From the NCBI RefSeq assembly GCF_958450345.1, contig NC_088781.1, positions 113,663,431 through 113,727,430 on the forward strand: 64,000 bases of DNA, read 5' to 3'. The stretch is from Calliphora vicina. Taxonomy: Eukaryota; Arthropoda; Insecta; Diptera; Calliphoridae. How positions within the stretch are numbered: the first letter of the stretch is position 1; each line of letters opens with the position of its first letter. The notes under the pieces are model-generated. The model worked only from the letters and a program-made list of their open reading frames with translations, was not told the DNA's origin and did not search any database. The translations under genes were made by a program, and so were the position numbers. This document shows positions 44,234 to 56,898 of the stretch, piece after piece.

Positions 44234-47040
44234 TACCAAATTTAAAGAGTAAAGCCAACTGATTGGGTAGAGTTATGGATATCAATGTAACAACTAGTCG
44301 GTCGTGCGGAGATCTAATCTCCTGGCCACGATATTGTGGAGCTAAATTAACATGCTACTATTGGGACTTGCCTACATCTAGTCGATAATATCGAGTGTGT
44401 TTTGGGTAAGAGTGTTACAAAGTAGAGGTCTAATGTCTGTATCTACCACTAGTTGCCTTTTAAAATAACCGATTAGTTTGTACTTTTCGTCGCTAGCTTC
44501 AAGTTGTTCTTACCGCTTGGCACTGAGTTTAGGGAGAGTTTACTATCAGAATCCAATGATATTTCCTATCTGCTTTAGCCAAAGCGAAATAGTATATGAT
44601 GCGGATGTTTAAGAAACTTTTCTCATCTTCCAATTCGATGAGTGGATGTTGTAGTAGAGACGTTCGGTGAAATTTTTCCACTTATCAGGATAGGAGGCTT
44701 ATCATTCGAGGCTATATTTCCCTCAGGCATCGACGATGAATGTAAATATTGTATTCTATAATAATACCTGCGTTTTTCTACTTAATAAACTGACAATCAT
44801 GCAACCATGTAATGTACCATGTGAGAGAAATATTCAAGGGAATATCAATTTTTTGATCGACAGTCAGGCGGAATGAACTCGTAAAATATTTCATATATTC
44901 TTATCTTTTTGTTCTTCTTGGACCAGCACTGAAGGGATGACCCCTTCTCATGAAAATCATTGTGTTTTGAGTTGGAAAATAGGTTTTGGGAGGGCGGAAA
45001 GAAGGAGTAGTGTTTGTGGACATTCGATTTGAACTTTCTTACATTGGTTTTGTTCCTGATGTGAATTCGGCGAAAAGAATCTCCACTTCCATCAACTTGT
45101 GCAAGAAAAATTAAAAGCCAATTAGTCCGTCTTCCACTTGACGAGATAGGGATTATATTTCCTACTGCCACCTATTCTAAGACAAGTCTCTGTCTACTCT
45201 GATGATTGGATATATTAATAATCAGGGAGGCATACAAAATGAGATATGGCAATAATATTCATGGTCATATTATTATTTTGACTGTTAAGTGGAACTTATA
45301 AACTATTTCTTCTATTCTTGTCTGTTTATTTATCAATGACCTGATTTTGGTACCTGATCGTGGATACTAGTATGACGTGAAGTTCGGTGAAATAAAATTG
45401 AGACTCACATCAACTTTAGACTCAAGTAAAAAGTAAAAGGGATAGACAAACCAATTTTGTTTTAATTTCTCGAGATAGAAAGTTTATAGGCCTTCATTCG
45501 AGATTTTGTTTCCTACAAGCACCTAAGATGAGAGTAGTCTCCGTCTTCTCTGGTGATACCTGTTTGGTTTTAGTAGATATATTGAAAATCATATGACAGG
45601 AATATTTATGGACATATTATTATTATTGACAGTTAAGCGGAATTAATTTTCAATATTAACGAGATATTGGATAATAAACGTACGATTAGTCTCGGACTCC
45701 CTTTCAATGGCTATTGATGCAGCTGCCAAAATTTTGGAGAAGAGGAGAGAGTCATTTATCTGCTCCGTATATAACCGTACATGTAACAAATTATACACAG
45801 AGAAAACAGATTCGCGATAACAACCGAAATTGTTGCCAATCGAATAATTCTACCTTAGCGACCGAATTTTACAGTTGTGACTACAAAATTTTGGAAAGGG
45901 GTAACAAAATTTTGGTTGCTTCAACCGAAATTCTTCGATGTGTTGCTATCACGAATCTGTTTTCTCTGTGTAGGTTATTAGGCAAACATAATTTTTCTTG
46001 ACACCCTTACAACTTACTTCTATACTTGAGGAATAAAGTACTCTACTCTTTCGAATACAATTACCCCTTCGTAATAATTTTCAAACTCATACGCAAACAA
46101 ATGCCTTTTTACGCCTTCTCTAAGCATGAGTAATAGTACTGCATTTACCATTTTTATTGAAAAATAGAAAAATTAGTCAAATTATACTGAATCTTCCCAT
46201 TCTAATTGTGTATGATGAATGGTCTGCACTTTCATACTCCACTCACTAGGCATCATTAGGGAAAATACTTTCATTTTTGTTAACGGGAAATCTTGCTAAA
46301 ACAAATACATACTTTATTGTTTTGGGTATGTTACGCCTTTAAAATAAGTGTATGATGATGACGATTATGATGCTGATGATACATCATTTCAAACTTGGTT
46401 GTAGCACACATGTAACACTTTCAATTGTGACAGTAATCATTTGCTGGATACTCGCCATTCTCTCATACGAGTAGCACATGAGATATGTTTGTTTACGTAC
46501 GCACATATAAGAGTTGTGTGTTAAACAAACAGGCTGTCGCAAGCGTATTACATACATAAGTTTTTAGGAATAACAACGTCATCAGGAGAATATGGCAGAT
46601 TAATATTAAGGTTGATCGTATTGGAAAAGTTTAAAAGATTTCGCATGTAGGTATAGCTGACAGCTATAATTTTTAGTTTGTTACTGCAATGCTCAAAAAC
46701 TAAATTTAAAAAAATATCATCTTTATTTGAATACTGCAGAAGTATCAAGTTGTAGATACCTTTGTCTATTTTTACTAATGTGAAACCTGGACATTTTTCT
46801 TACATATTAACAAACTGTTTAAACAATTTTCCTCCAGGGAAATCATTAGCTTACAAAATAAATACCACCCTATGAAATACTTATTGCTTACATACATATA
46901 TACAGCACTTTTCTCCATGTACTCTAAGTACTTGCTATGTGGCATTATTTTTCAAATATGACATATTACAAATCATATGACATTAGAACATAAGCGACTT
47001 AATCATATTTGATGAAGATGAAGATTATGTTGGTGGTTGG
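44234..47040 (+). repeat. 2,807-bp tandem duplication, copy 1
   Basis: Starting at TACCAAATTTAAAGAGTAAA, the sequence is repeated immediately downstream with offset 2,807. ORFs at 44845, 45714 and 46548 recur at exactly that offset with identical translations. The unit holds three diverged sub-repeats: GACAGTCAGGCGGAATGAA near 44860, GACTGTTAAGTGGAACTTA near 45278 and GACAGTTAAGCGGAATTAA near 45638, with related TTCGGTGAAA and TATTTCCT blocks. There is no recognised gene. The 108-aa ORF at 44845-45171 (minus) is unfamiliar and overlaps the sub-repeats. Confidence 0.9.
45796..45970. mobile_element. TA-flanked MITE, CACAGAGAAAACAG ends (copy 1)
   Basis: CACAGAGAAAACAGATTCGC at the left matches the inverse of the right end over about 28 bp with two mismatches. 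TA lies on both sides (45794-45795 and 45971-45972), as for Tc1/mariner-derived MITEs. The 175-bp interior has further imperfect pairing (CCGAAATT...AATTTCGG type). Confidence 0.75.
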
Positions 47041-49847
47041 TACCAAATTTAAAGAGTAAAGCCAACTGATTGGGTAGAGTTATGGATATCAATGTAACAA
47101 CTAGTCGGTCGTGCGGAGATCTAATCTCCTGGCCACGATATTGTGGAGCTAAATTAACATGCTACTATTGGGACTTGCCTACATCTAGTCGATAATATCG
47201 AGTGTGTTTTGGGTAAGAGTGTTACAAAGTAGAGGTCTAATGTCTGTATCTACCACTAGTTGCCTTTTAAAATAACCGATTAGTTTGTACTTTTCGTCGC
47301 TAGCTTCAAGTTGTTCTTACCGCTTGGCACTGAGTTTAGGGAGAGTTTACTATCAGAATCCAATGATATTTCCTATCTGCTTTAGCCAAAGCGAAATAGT
47401 ATATGATGCGGATGTTTAAGAAACTTTTCTCATCTTCCAATTCGATGAGTGGATGTTGTAGTAGAGACGTTCGGTGAAATTTTTCCACTTATCAGGATAG
47501 GAGGCTTATCATTCGAGGCTATATTTCCCTCAGGCATCGACGATGAATGTAAATATTGTATTCTATAATAATACCTGCGTTTTTCTACTTAATAAACTGA
47601 CAATCATGCAACCATGTAATGTACCATGTGAGAGAAATATTCAAGGGAATATCAATTTTTTGATCGACAGTCAGGCGGAATGAACTCGTAAAATATTTCA
47701 TATATTCTTATCTTTTTGTTCTTCTTGGACCAGCACTGAAGGGATGACCCCTTCTCATGAAAATCATTGTGTTTTGAGTTGGAAAATAGGTTTTGGGAGG
47801 GCGGAAAGAAGGAGTAGTGTTTGTGGACATTCGATTTGAACTTTCTTACATTGGTTTTGTTCCTGATGTGAATTCGGCGAAAAGAATCTCCACTTCCATC
47901 AACTTGTGCAAGAAAAATTAAAAGCCAATTAGTCCGTCTTCCACTTGACGAGATAGGGATTATATTTCCTACTGCCACCTATTCTAAGACAAGTCTCTGT
48001 CTACTCTGATGATTGGATATATTAATAATCAGGGAGGCATACAAAATGAGATATGGCAATAATATTCATGGTCATATTATTATTTTGACTGTTAAGTGGA
48101 ACTTATAAACTATTTCTTCTATTCTTGTCTGTTTATTTATCAATGACCTGATTTTGGTACCTGATCGTGGATACTAGTATGACGTGAAGTTCGGTGAAAT
48201 AAAATTGAGACTCACATCAACTTTAGACTCAAGTAAAAAGTAAAAGGGATAGACAAACCAATTTTGTTTTAATTTCTCGAGATAGAAAGTTTATAGGCCT
48301 TCATTCGAGATTTTGTTTCCTACAAGCACCTAAGATGAGAGTAGTCTCCGTCTTCTCTGGTGATACCTGTTTGGTTTTAGTAGATATATTGAAAATCATA
48401 TGACAGGAATATTTATGGACATATTATTATTATTGACAGTTAAGCGGAATTAATTTTCAATATTAACGAGATATTGGATAATAAACGTACGATTAGTCTC
48501 GGACTCCCTTTCAATGGCTATTGATGCAGCTGCCAAAATTTTGGAGAAGAGGAGAGAGTCATTTATCTGCTCCGTATATAACCGTACATGTAACAAATTA
48601 TACACAGAGAAAACAGATTCGCGATAACAACCGAAATTGTTGCCAATCGAATAATTCTACCTTAGCGACCGAATTTTACAGTTGTGACTACAAAATTTTG
48701 GAAAGGGGTAACAAAATTTTGGTTGCTTCAACCGAAATTCTTCGATGTGTTGCTATCACGAATCTGTTTTCTCTGTGTAGGTTATTAGGCAAACATAATT
48801 TTTCTTGACACCCTTACAACTTACTTCTATACTTGAGGAATAAAGTACTCTACTCTTTCGAATACAATTACCCCTTCGTAATAATTTTCAAACTCATACG
48901 CAAACAAATGCCTTTTTACGCCTTCTCTAAGCATGAGTAATAGTACTGCATTTACCATTTTTATTGAAAAATAGAAAAATTAGTCAAATTATACTGAATC
49001 TTCCCATTCTAATTGTGTATGATGAATGGTCTGCACTTTCATACTCCACTCACTAGGCATCATTAGGGAAAATACTTTCATTTTTGTTAACGGGAAATCT
49101 TGCTAAAACAAATACATACTTTATTGTTTTGGGTATGTTACGCCTTTAAAATAAGTGTATGATGATGACGATTATGATGCTGATGATACATCATTTCAAA
49201 CTTGGTTGTAGCACACATGTAACACTTTCAATTGTGACAGTAATCATTTGCTGGATACTCGCCATTCTCTCATACGAGTAGCACATGAGATATGTTTGTT
49301 TACGTACGCACATATAAGAGTTGTGTGTTAAACAAACAGGCTGTCGCAAGCGTATTACATACATAAGTTTTTAGGAATAACAACGTCATCAGGAGAATAT
49401 GGCAGATTAATATTAAGGTTGATCGTATTGGAAAAGTTTAAAAGATTTCGCATGTAGGTATAGCTGACAGCTATAATTTTTAGTTTGTTACTGCAATGCT
49501 CAAAAACTAAATTTAAAAAAATATCATCTTTATTTGAATACTGCAGAAGTATCAAGTTGTAGATACCTTTGTCTATTTTTACTAATGTGAAACCTGGACA
49601 TTTTTCTTACATATTAACAAACTGTTTAAACAATTTTCCTCCAGGGAAATCATTAGCTTACAAAATAAATACCACCCTATGAAATACTTATTGCTTACAT
49701 ACATATATACAGCACTTTTCTCCATGTACTCTAAGTACTTGCTATGTGGCATTATTTTTCAAATATGACATATTACAAATCATATGACATTAGAACATAA
49801 GCGACTTAATCATATTTGATGAAGATGAAGATTATGTTGATGGTTGG
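47041..49847 (+). repeat. 2,807-bp tandem duplication, copy 2
   Basis: Identical to copy 1 in every stretch I compared except one base near the end (GTTGGTGGTTGG at 47029-47040 against GTTGATGGTTGG at 49836-49847). The junction GGTTGG/TACCAAA shows at most one base of microhomology between the unit's two ends. Confidence 0.9.
48603..48777. mobile_element. TA-flanked MITE, copy 2 within the duplication
   Basis: Same element as at 45796-45970, carried along by the duplication, so its insertion predates it. Confidence 0.75.
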
Positions 49848-50789
49848 TTCTACTCGTACAGTGACTACTTCAGTGCAACTACAACATGCTACTGCTAGCA
49901 TTATGACATTTGTACTTATTACTAACAGTGTTTGTTGCTATTGCTGCTGCTGTGGTTTAAACAATTTGTTGTTGCTCAGTTCACTTGTATTCGTTTGGTG
50001 ATTGTTAAGACACATTTGCATGAAATCGTTTCATTTTATTTTCTTACTTTGGTTTTAGAATGATGATGATGACGATTTTAATCCACTGGTTACTGACATG
50101 AACAAAGAATATAATTTAAAGTCACACCTGTGTTGTTTAATGATAAATATGGCTGGTTTAAATTTAGATTATGTTCTAAAATAAAACAAAAAGAGTTAGA
50201 AACATATGTTTGATCTATGCTATAATCGACTTGGCTAAAATATGACTAAGTACTTCTAGTGATTTTATTTTGAGTGTTTCTTTATATTCGGCTTAGCGAA
50301 AAGCATAATAAATGTAGTATATGAATATGGTACATTTAAGTATAATTTAAATGTTTAAAATTTATCTATTTGAATATTGAATGATACAAAAAATTACATA
50401 ATTTTGACTGCATTATCAAACCATTTTGCATTAGCATATAATTTGTTCCAGATCAACAATTTATATCAAAGAAATACCCATCAGGTCGGGCCTCCTATTC
50501 AACAGTCATACGGGAGTACCCGTGTGTCCTGGAATCCATGACAGCATAATATATTGGTATCACATTTAGAGAGAGAAAGAAAACAAAAAAACAGTGTTGT
50601 TATGACATTTATAAGTTCTCTAGTCTGCAGTTTATGGTTGATCTTTTGTTTTTCTTAAGTATAAATGTGTGTATTTTAGGCCGACTCACAGAAAAAAGTG
50701 ATTTTGTTACCCCCTCTAAATGAACCTTGGTTTGTTTAAGGATGTCTCACAAAATATTTTCCTCTCCATACGAAGTGAGTTCAAAATCA
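49848..50789. other. No gene; simple-sequence DNA
   Basis: Trinucleotide-like runs (GTTGCTATTGCTGCTGC near 49934, GATGATGATGACGAT near 50060) account for the ORFs here. Confidence 0.45.
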
Positions 50790-51270
50790 TTGTTTTAATA
50801 ATTCACGAAATTCTACCGACGACTTTTTTGATTTTTATATAAACTATCAAAAAAGATCTAAATATTGTTCGTACAACCAAAATGCATATTCTTGGTCCTC
50901 ATAAGATTCAAAGACGATTAAGCTATGTCCGTCTGTCTATCTGTTAGGGCCCAACCGAAATACTTCCACAAATACTCTCTGTTGATAAGGTTTGATTGGC
51001 CCTATACAAATGTCCCCTTGAATACTGTTTGAGCAGTAATTTTGATTTTGCAGAAATCGGGCAACATTTGTCCCTAGCCCCATACAAATTCCTTCTCAGA
51101 AAATGACTTGAACTTTCATAATTGTTGTATAATAATTAATATAGTGATTAAATTGTTCATAAACAAGTTCTATATGAACCTAAATCTTTTCAGAAACTTT
51201 TGTGAGGATCGGTCCATAATTGACCCCACCCCCCGTGTAACCCCTTTATCAGAGAAAAACTGCTGTACTC
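50790..51270 (+). mobile_element. Helentron family A-like relic
   Basis: AAGCTATGTCCGTCTGTCTA (50919), CCCTAGCCCCATACAAATTC (51073) and CGGTCCATAATTGACC (51210) follow the order of blocks in the 5' half of family A. Neither terminus survives. Confidence 0.5.
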
Positions 51271-52607
51271 GATACTTAATAGACTAAAGGAGATTTTAAA
51301 GTTAAACGGATGTCCGCAGAATTATGTAAATTTCAGAAATTGAGAGTGTTAACTTCTTTAATTTAGTTTGTATTTTATTGCTAAAAAGTAGTTGCGTTTA
51401 AGTTGTTTACTAAATATTGTAATAATTTTTTAGTTTTTATTGTCGTCCTTACACTTTTGTGGCAAATTGTATCATTTATATCATCATACGATTCCCTTGT
51501 ATATCATCAGGGGGCTAATTACCGCAGTCGAACACGATCGAATACTTATTCGAACGTATACGTATACGAGTATTTTTTTATTTTTGGGATTTTATTATTA
51601 GATATCGAATAAAATTTATAGAATATCAAAATATTAATAGGCAAGTCGATTTCTTTAGACCCATTTTACGTTCACATTATACATTTAATTTGGGCAATTC
51701 AATTTGAAATTGGTTCAGTTTTTTAGGAGCTATAAGCGTTTAAAGATGTTAGTAACACATATGCAAAAACGTGTACATGTGAACCTTTAGCTAAAAAGTA
51801 AACAAAGCAACCCAGCGGAAAAAAATGATAGGACTTCAGTTTTTAGGCCTTCTATAAGGCATACTTACTCATTCTAAAAGATCCGATACTCAAAAAATAT
51901 ATTTTGAAGGTGTTTATAAAACAAAATTTTCATTCAAAATTTGTTTTATAAACTTTTGACAAATTTAAAAACTGGTTATGCATATGGGGGTAAATATGTA
52001 ATTATACATAAGTAAATAGTTATGTTATATATGTGCAGAACTATAATTTTGACGGTTTTTAAACTTCATACGAATCAATTACTTATCATTGCATGAATTT
52101 TAATAAAAAATGGGACGGGTCGGAAAAGTAGGTGAGTCACCTCCCATACAAAGTAATAATTGCAAGCATAGCTCTCTTACCATTTTACACAGATTGGCTT
52201 AAAATGGTCGGGATTGCATTAGTGGTTGTGGCACAAAGTAAATAAACTCGGTATCAGTCAATTTATTACCATTCTACGGAGGTTAGCTAAAAAGGAATTT
52301 ATACCTGTTCCTTGTTCGAAGTTTAGCTAAGCATGATCGGCTTAGTAGGAATGACCCCTCCCTTATAAAGGAAAGTTAAAGTAAAGATTGATATTTACAT
52401 AAAAGGTTTAAAAATGGGTGCGATCAGAGCAGTGGAGTGTTATCTCCCATACAAAATTAGTTAGTTATTTTCGAACATCAAGTGGACTGTAATTAAGAGA
52501 TTCTCAAATTTTATATGTGTTATGTTCGTATTTCCATTCATATTTTTTTTTTGATTTTACTAGGGTAGGGGTAGCGAAGTGCACCGGGTTATGCTAGTTA
52601 TAATAAC
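51271..52607 (-). repeat. Dispersed repeat D2, inverted relative to D1
   Basis: On the minus strand it begins AACTAGCATAACCCGGTGCA CTTCGCTACCCC at 52607, like the D1 start. Inside are CCTCCCATACAAA-type phrases near 52141, 52365 and 52446. The GTACC satellite of D1 is absent, so only the left end defines the family. The other boundary is unclear. 51271-51800 shows nothing definite. Confidence 0.5.
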
Positions 52608-55490
52608 TGTGCTCGATACGTTAAAAAGCTTTCGAAATTTATTTCAATTTTTAGTGCAAGAATTTGCCTCCGGAACTTTTTACACAATTGATCGCTAAAA
52701 CCTTTTACATTTTTCAAATGATAATTATTGCTTTTTTTAACTGATCGCCTGAACTATTAAATATATATTAGCCTAAAAACTATGTGGAAATTCCTATTGA
52801 TTATTTGGGACTTACGCATGGACTATTAATTTACAGTCTTTGATACAAGGATCCCGTGTCATTTTGCTATGAAGAACCGGTTGACGTGGGAAAGAAATTG
52901 TTTCAAAATCTATTTCTATATTGTAAGTGAGACATTTTTCATTCGAAATATTTATAAACCTCTTGTTAAACACCGTTCTCTTATGTTCATTGTGCTTGTT
53001 CTTTAAATGTGTTCAGTTAAAAGCTCACTATTAAAATTATAATTTTGTTTTCAATTCGAAAACTTCTCACAACACCTGAATCCCTTGTTCGACATGAATG
53101 GAAATTCAAACACAGAGTAAAGAGATTTTTGTTTGGCTAAATCAAGAGTTTATGGATCAGCAATTAGTGACATTTAAATTGATACTTGGTTTCATAATTT
53201 TACTTAAATACATAGTAACACGTTGGTGTCCAAATGGCCAAATTAATGTCGACGAAATTGCACAACATTTGCACCTGACAAATCCTAGATAGTTTTAGGA
53301 TGTACTGAAAATACTAAGTTTTAAATTATCTCCCAACTCCAATATTATTTTATTAAATTTCAAACTCTACAATTTTCAAGATACGAGTATTGTACTTATG
53401 TACTTATGTACTTTTCTTTTACTTGTACCAGTACTTAGATCATTTTAAAATAGTCTCCTATTTCTTTTACACTTTGTATTGTAACATAGTCTAAGTACGA
53501 GTGTATAATAAATGTATGAATTACAACCAAAATAAATTTTTATTTTGCGTTAAATCTTGTTTGCGTTACCAACTTTTTATTGTTTTGACTATTCTTAAGG
53601 GATCTATACCAACAGAAATACAACAATATAAAATAATTCTGAAACAAATACAAATAAAAGAAAATATTTTTTGTATCTTTAACGACCTTGAGACAATGAT
53701 AAACATTTTAATATATATCACTGACTTAATAAAAAGAACATTTTAATGGTGCTTTTCTGTTTCGTTTTTTTTCATGCTTAATTTCATTTGCAACATTAAG
53801 CAAATGATTTTCTATTGTTATTTGAGTTCATAACAATACAATAGACAAGTCTGGTGTAACAAAAAAGATATGGATGAATATGACAAAACAATTGATTTGA
53901 GAAAACAGCAAAGACTATCATAAATTTCTTAAAAAAATTTTGCTAAAATTTGAATAGATAGCACTAGTAGGTTTAAGATTTGTTAGCAGGACATTGACAA
54001 ATGTTTTATATTAAGTTTATGTTATTTAAGGAATTGTTGTGCTGTAATTTGATTATTGCATTTGAAATAAAAATGATTTGAGGCACGACAAAGCAATTAT
54101 TCACTTATACCTACTACGCTAACAATGCAGCATTAAGATTATCATAAATAAACTGTTTGTTGCATTTATTGCACACTTAAGTTAAATCATGCCCCTGGAA
54201 TTTACTATGCCACTTTTTGTAGCCTATCTTTCACTCTCCCACTTAGTGTTTGCGCGACTGTGTGTGTGTGTAAATGTTGCACATCCTCTTTGAGCATTGA
54301 GTCACGTTCAAAACATCATTGTTAACACTTGTCTCTTAAATGGCTGAAGTAAAAAAAAAAAAATAACAAGGATAAAACAACGACCAAAAACATTTACGCG
54401 TTTTAATTCCAAAGTATTTATACTCTTGCAGAGAGTAGAGGCCAACATAAATCAGTGCAACATACAGAGCAGCAGCATCAGTACACTGTTGTACGTGGTG
54501 CTAGAAAAATAAATTGTAAATTTATGTAAATTTTATTTAAAAGGACATACTCCTTTTTTGCCTTTGCCTCTTTTGTTACTTGTCTCCGCAACACAGCTAC
54601 AAATATTCCAACTAACAGCAGTAGCTTGGAATATAACTGTGGCAACAATTCAAATATGTTGCATGTTTAACATTAAGTGTACGTAAACGTACTTATGTAG
54701 CAACAAAAAAAAAACACATAAATGCTGCAAAACAAAATGTACTACATTTAAATTGGACATTTAATTCTTTTTCTTCTTGCAGCCATTCACTGTTTTTATT
54801 GTTTTATCATGAATATTTTATCACCAGAAAAAAAAATACAAAACAAGTTGCATACAAATGTTTTGCTACATTTTTAATATTAGATTTAAGTTGGTAAAAC
54901 GGAAAAATCTCAATTGTTGCCCTGTCCCTCATTTTATATCTGCTGTATTTGCAGTTAAAACCATAACTTAATTTTATGAAATAAGAAGATGAAAAGAAGT
55001 CTTAAAAACAAGATTTGATCTGTTTTATTTTCTTGTGTTTTTACTTTGACTGTTGTTGCTTCTTTTAAGTCATTGCAAACTGAAAAAGTTTATTATTTTC
55101 CGTTTTTTTTTTTTCTTTCATTTATTTATTTTCTTAGGAAATTTATGCAAACAACAATGTAATGAAAAATACTTAAAATGTATGATGAGGATTTCCTTAA
55201 GAAGAAAAAAAACAGAAAAAGTCGAATGGTAGTTATAGACTTTTGACAGTAATGAAATGAAGAACAAATTTAAATATTATTATGATTACGAGGAGTTTTG
55301 TATTAGGGTTTTGGCATTTAGATAGCTTTTTTGCTCCATCTGTTGGTTAGTTTTCTCCAAAGATGCAGTGAATAAGATTACGCTTGTGATCAGTACTTAA
55401 GATTATTTAAATTGTTCCGAAAAAATGTTTACAAACCTGAAAAAATAAGAAAATATGGGGAGTATGACTTAAAAATGCAATGTTTTTTTG
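52608..55490. other. AT-rich DNA without a recognised gene
   Basis: Frames at 53098-53292 and 53501-53746 are open but resemble no known protein and lack flanking signals. 54000-55200 has a CA/CAA-rich composition resembling long introns or intergenic DNA of flies. Confidence 0.45.
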
Positions 55491-55740
55491 TAGATATCGT
55501 CTAGTAGATTCCATATAGTATATGAAAATAGAAACCTTTCAAATCGAATCGCGTACAAAAATATGGTATTATTTTTTAATTTTTGATATACCCGAGGTGT
55601 CCCACTTTGGGGCATTGTGGCTCAGCCTCCACTTCATCGAATTCGAAACCTAACCATATCCACACCTGCTCTATAGAAATGGGATATTTGATTAAAATCG
55701 GGCTATTCGTTTAGAAGTTACAGATTTATTTCCACTTTTT
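55491..55740 (+). repeat. Dispersed repeat family E, copy E1
   Basis: Ordered blocks: ACCTTTCAAATCGAATCG, TATACCCGAGGTGTCCCACT, GGATATTTGATTAAAATCGG, AGAAGTTACAGATTTATTTC. The same blocks occur in E2, E3 and inside helentron copies A1/A2. Confidence 0.6.
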
Positions 55741-55915
55741 TCAGTTCTCCAACATGGTGCGAACGATGGTTCGTGCGGTTCAGAAGTGGTGATTTTGACA
55801 CGGAAGACAACGATCTCCCAGACCAGTCAAAAAAAGTTTGAATACCAAGAATTGCTGGCATTATTCCATGAAGGTTGTAGTCAAACTCAACAAGAGCTTG
55901 CAAAATCATTGTGAG
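55741..55915 (+). pseudogene. mariner transposase N-terminal fragment
   Basis: On the plus strand CERWFVRFRSGDFDTEDNDL (starting near 55748) is the N-terminal helix-turn-helix and linker block of mariner transposases (WFxRFKSGDFDVxDxxRSGRP). After a stop, a QTQQELAKS-like block follows near 55890. The rest of the gene is missing. It directly follows repeat E1. Confidence 0.65.
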
Positions 55916-56898
55916 CTACTCTAGCATAAAATTCAAGACATTTGCTCCACCACTTTTATTTATATTAAGAGCAAGCTACATATCGATGCCTTAATATTCG
56001 TTTATTGCATAATTAGCCTAAAAAATCTCGACTTAAAAAAACACGAGTTAGGGCCTTTTTATATTAAGGCATCGATATACAAGATATATGTACCGAAGCC
56101 TAAGTTGTATTGTTTTTACAATAGTTTATCACACTATCACACAATAGATAACACACTATCTTGTGAAAAGGTCTAGGTAAAAGTATCTCCAATATTCAGT
56201 TTCTTATAATACACGCAAATTCTTCCAATACAATGGTAGCCTGAACATCGACAAATGCTCATAGGAGTATATGATTACAGTCTATAACATTTGCAAGCAT
56301 ATGATGGATTTTATAGGTTTATAAGCAAAGTGGTTTTCCCAATCTCCAGTACTTTCCATCCATTTCAGGAAAAACGAGCTCATATTGATTCACCTGTAAG
56401 ACTTTGACAAAACCTCCGAGTTACCACCAACATTTGATATAAAGAACACTTTGCTTGATTGTTTGCACACAATGAAGTACCACGTAAACCAATCTACTAC
56501 TAGGCAGAACAATGACTATATTTTAAAATGTTCGACTGTTGGGGAAAAATAATGATACAACTGAGTTCCAAGCTACCCCGCAAGCATAATCAAATACACA
56601 TACCAACATTTGGATCTTTTCTGCGAAATGATCCGTGTCCCACTTGTCTAAGGATTGTGATAGCTGTATCAACTGGATTTTTTTTTTGTAGGAATGACTT
56701 TCCGATAACAGCAACCAACCATATATTCCAGAACTTTTTGTGCTAAATTTACATATCTTCCACCTGTAGCTGGAGTAAACCTGTATCCACATACACACTC
56801 ACCATAAAATATTAAATAAAGTGTCTTCCAATAGAAACTTCCGACATTTGATAGAGGCCATATTTTCGAAGCCATTTCTGCCGAATTTATTCAGTTTT
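55916..56898. other. No recognised gene; short inverted phrase near 55980-56090
   Basis: CATCGATGCCTTAATAT-type sequence near 55984 reappears inverted near 56068 (ATATTAAGGCATCGATATAC), with CTCGA / AACACGAGTTAG between: a small hairpin of uncertain origin. The overlapping minus-strand frames at 56523-56875 match nothing I know. Confidence 0.45.

Noticed and set aside
44845..49555. 108-, 95- and 66-aa ORFs present twice with identical sequence
   Set aside because: They are conserved only because the 2,807-bp block is duplicated. They overlap sub-repeats or the MITE (the 95-aa ORF runs through the MITE) and match no known protein.
53098..53746. 64- and 81-aa plus-strand ORFs
   Set aside because: Short, AT-biased, unrelated to any known domain, and without neighbouring exons that I could identify.
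56523..56875. Overlapping minus-strand ORFs of 68-91 aa
   Set aside because: Both are plausible in composition but mutually exclusive, and neither shows a known motif. The plus-strand ORF at 56528-56746 overlaps them. No gene is called.
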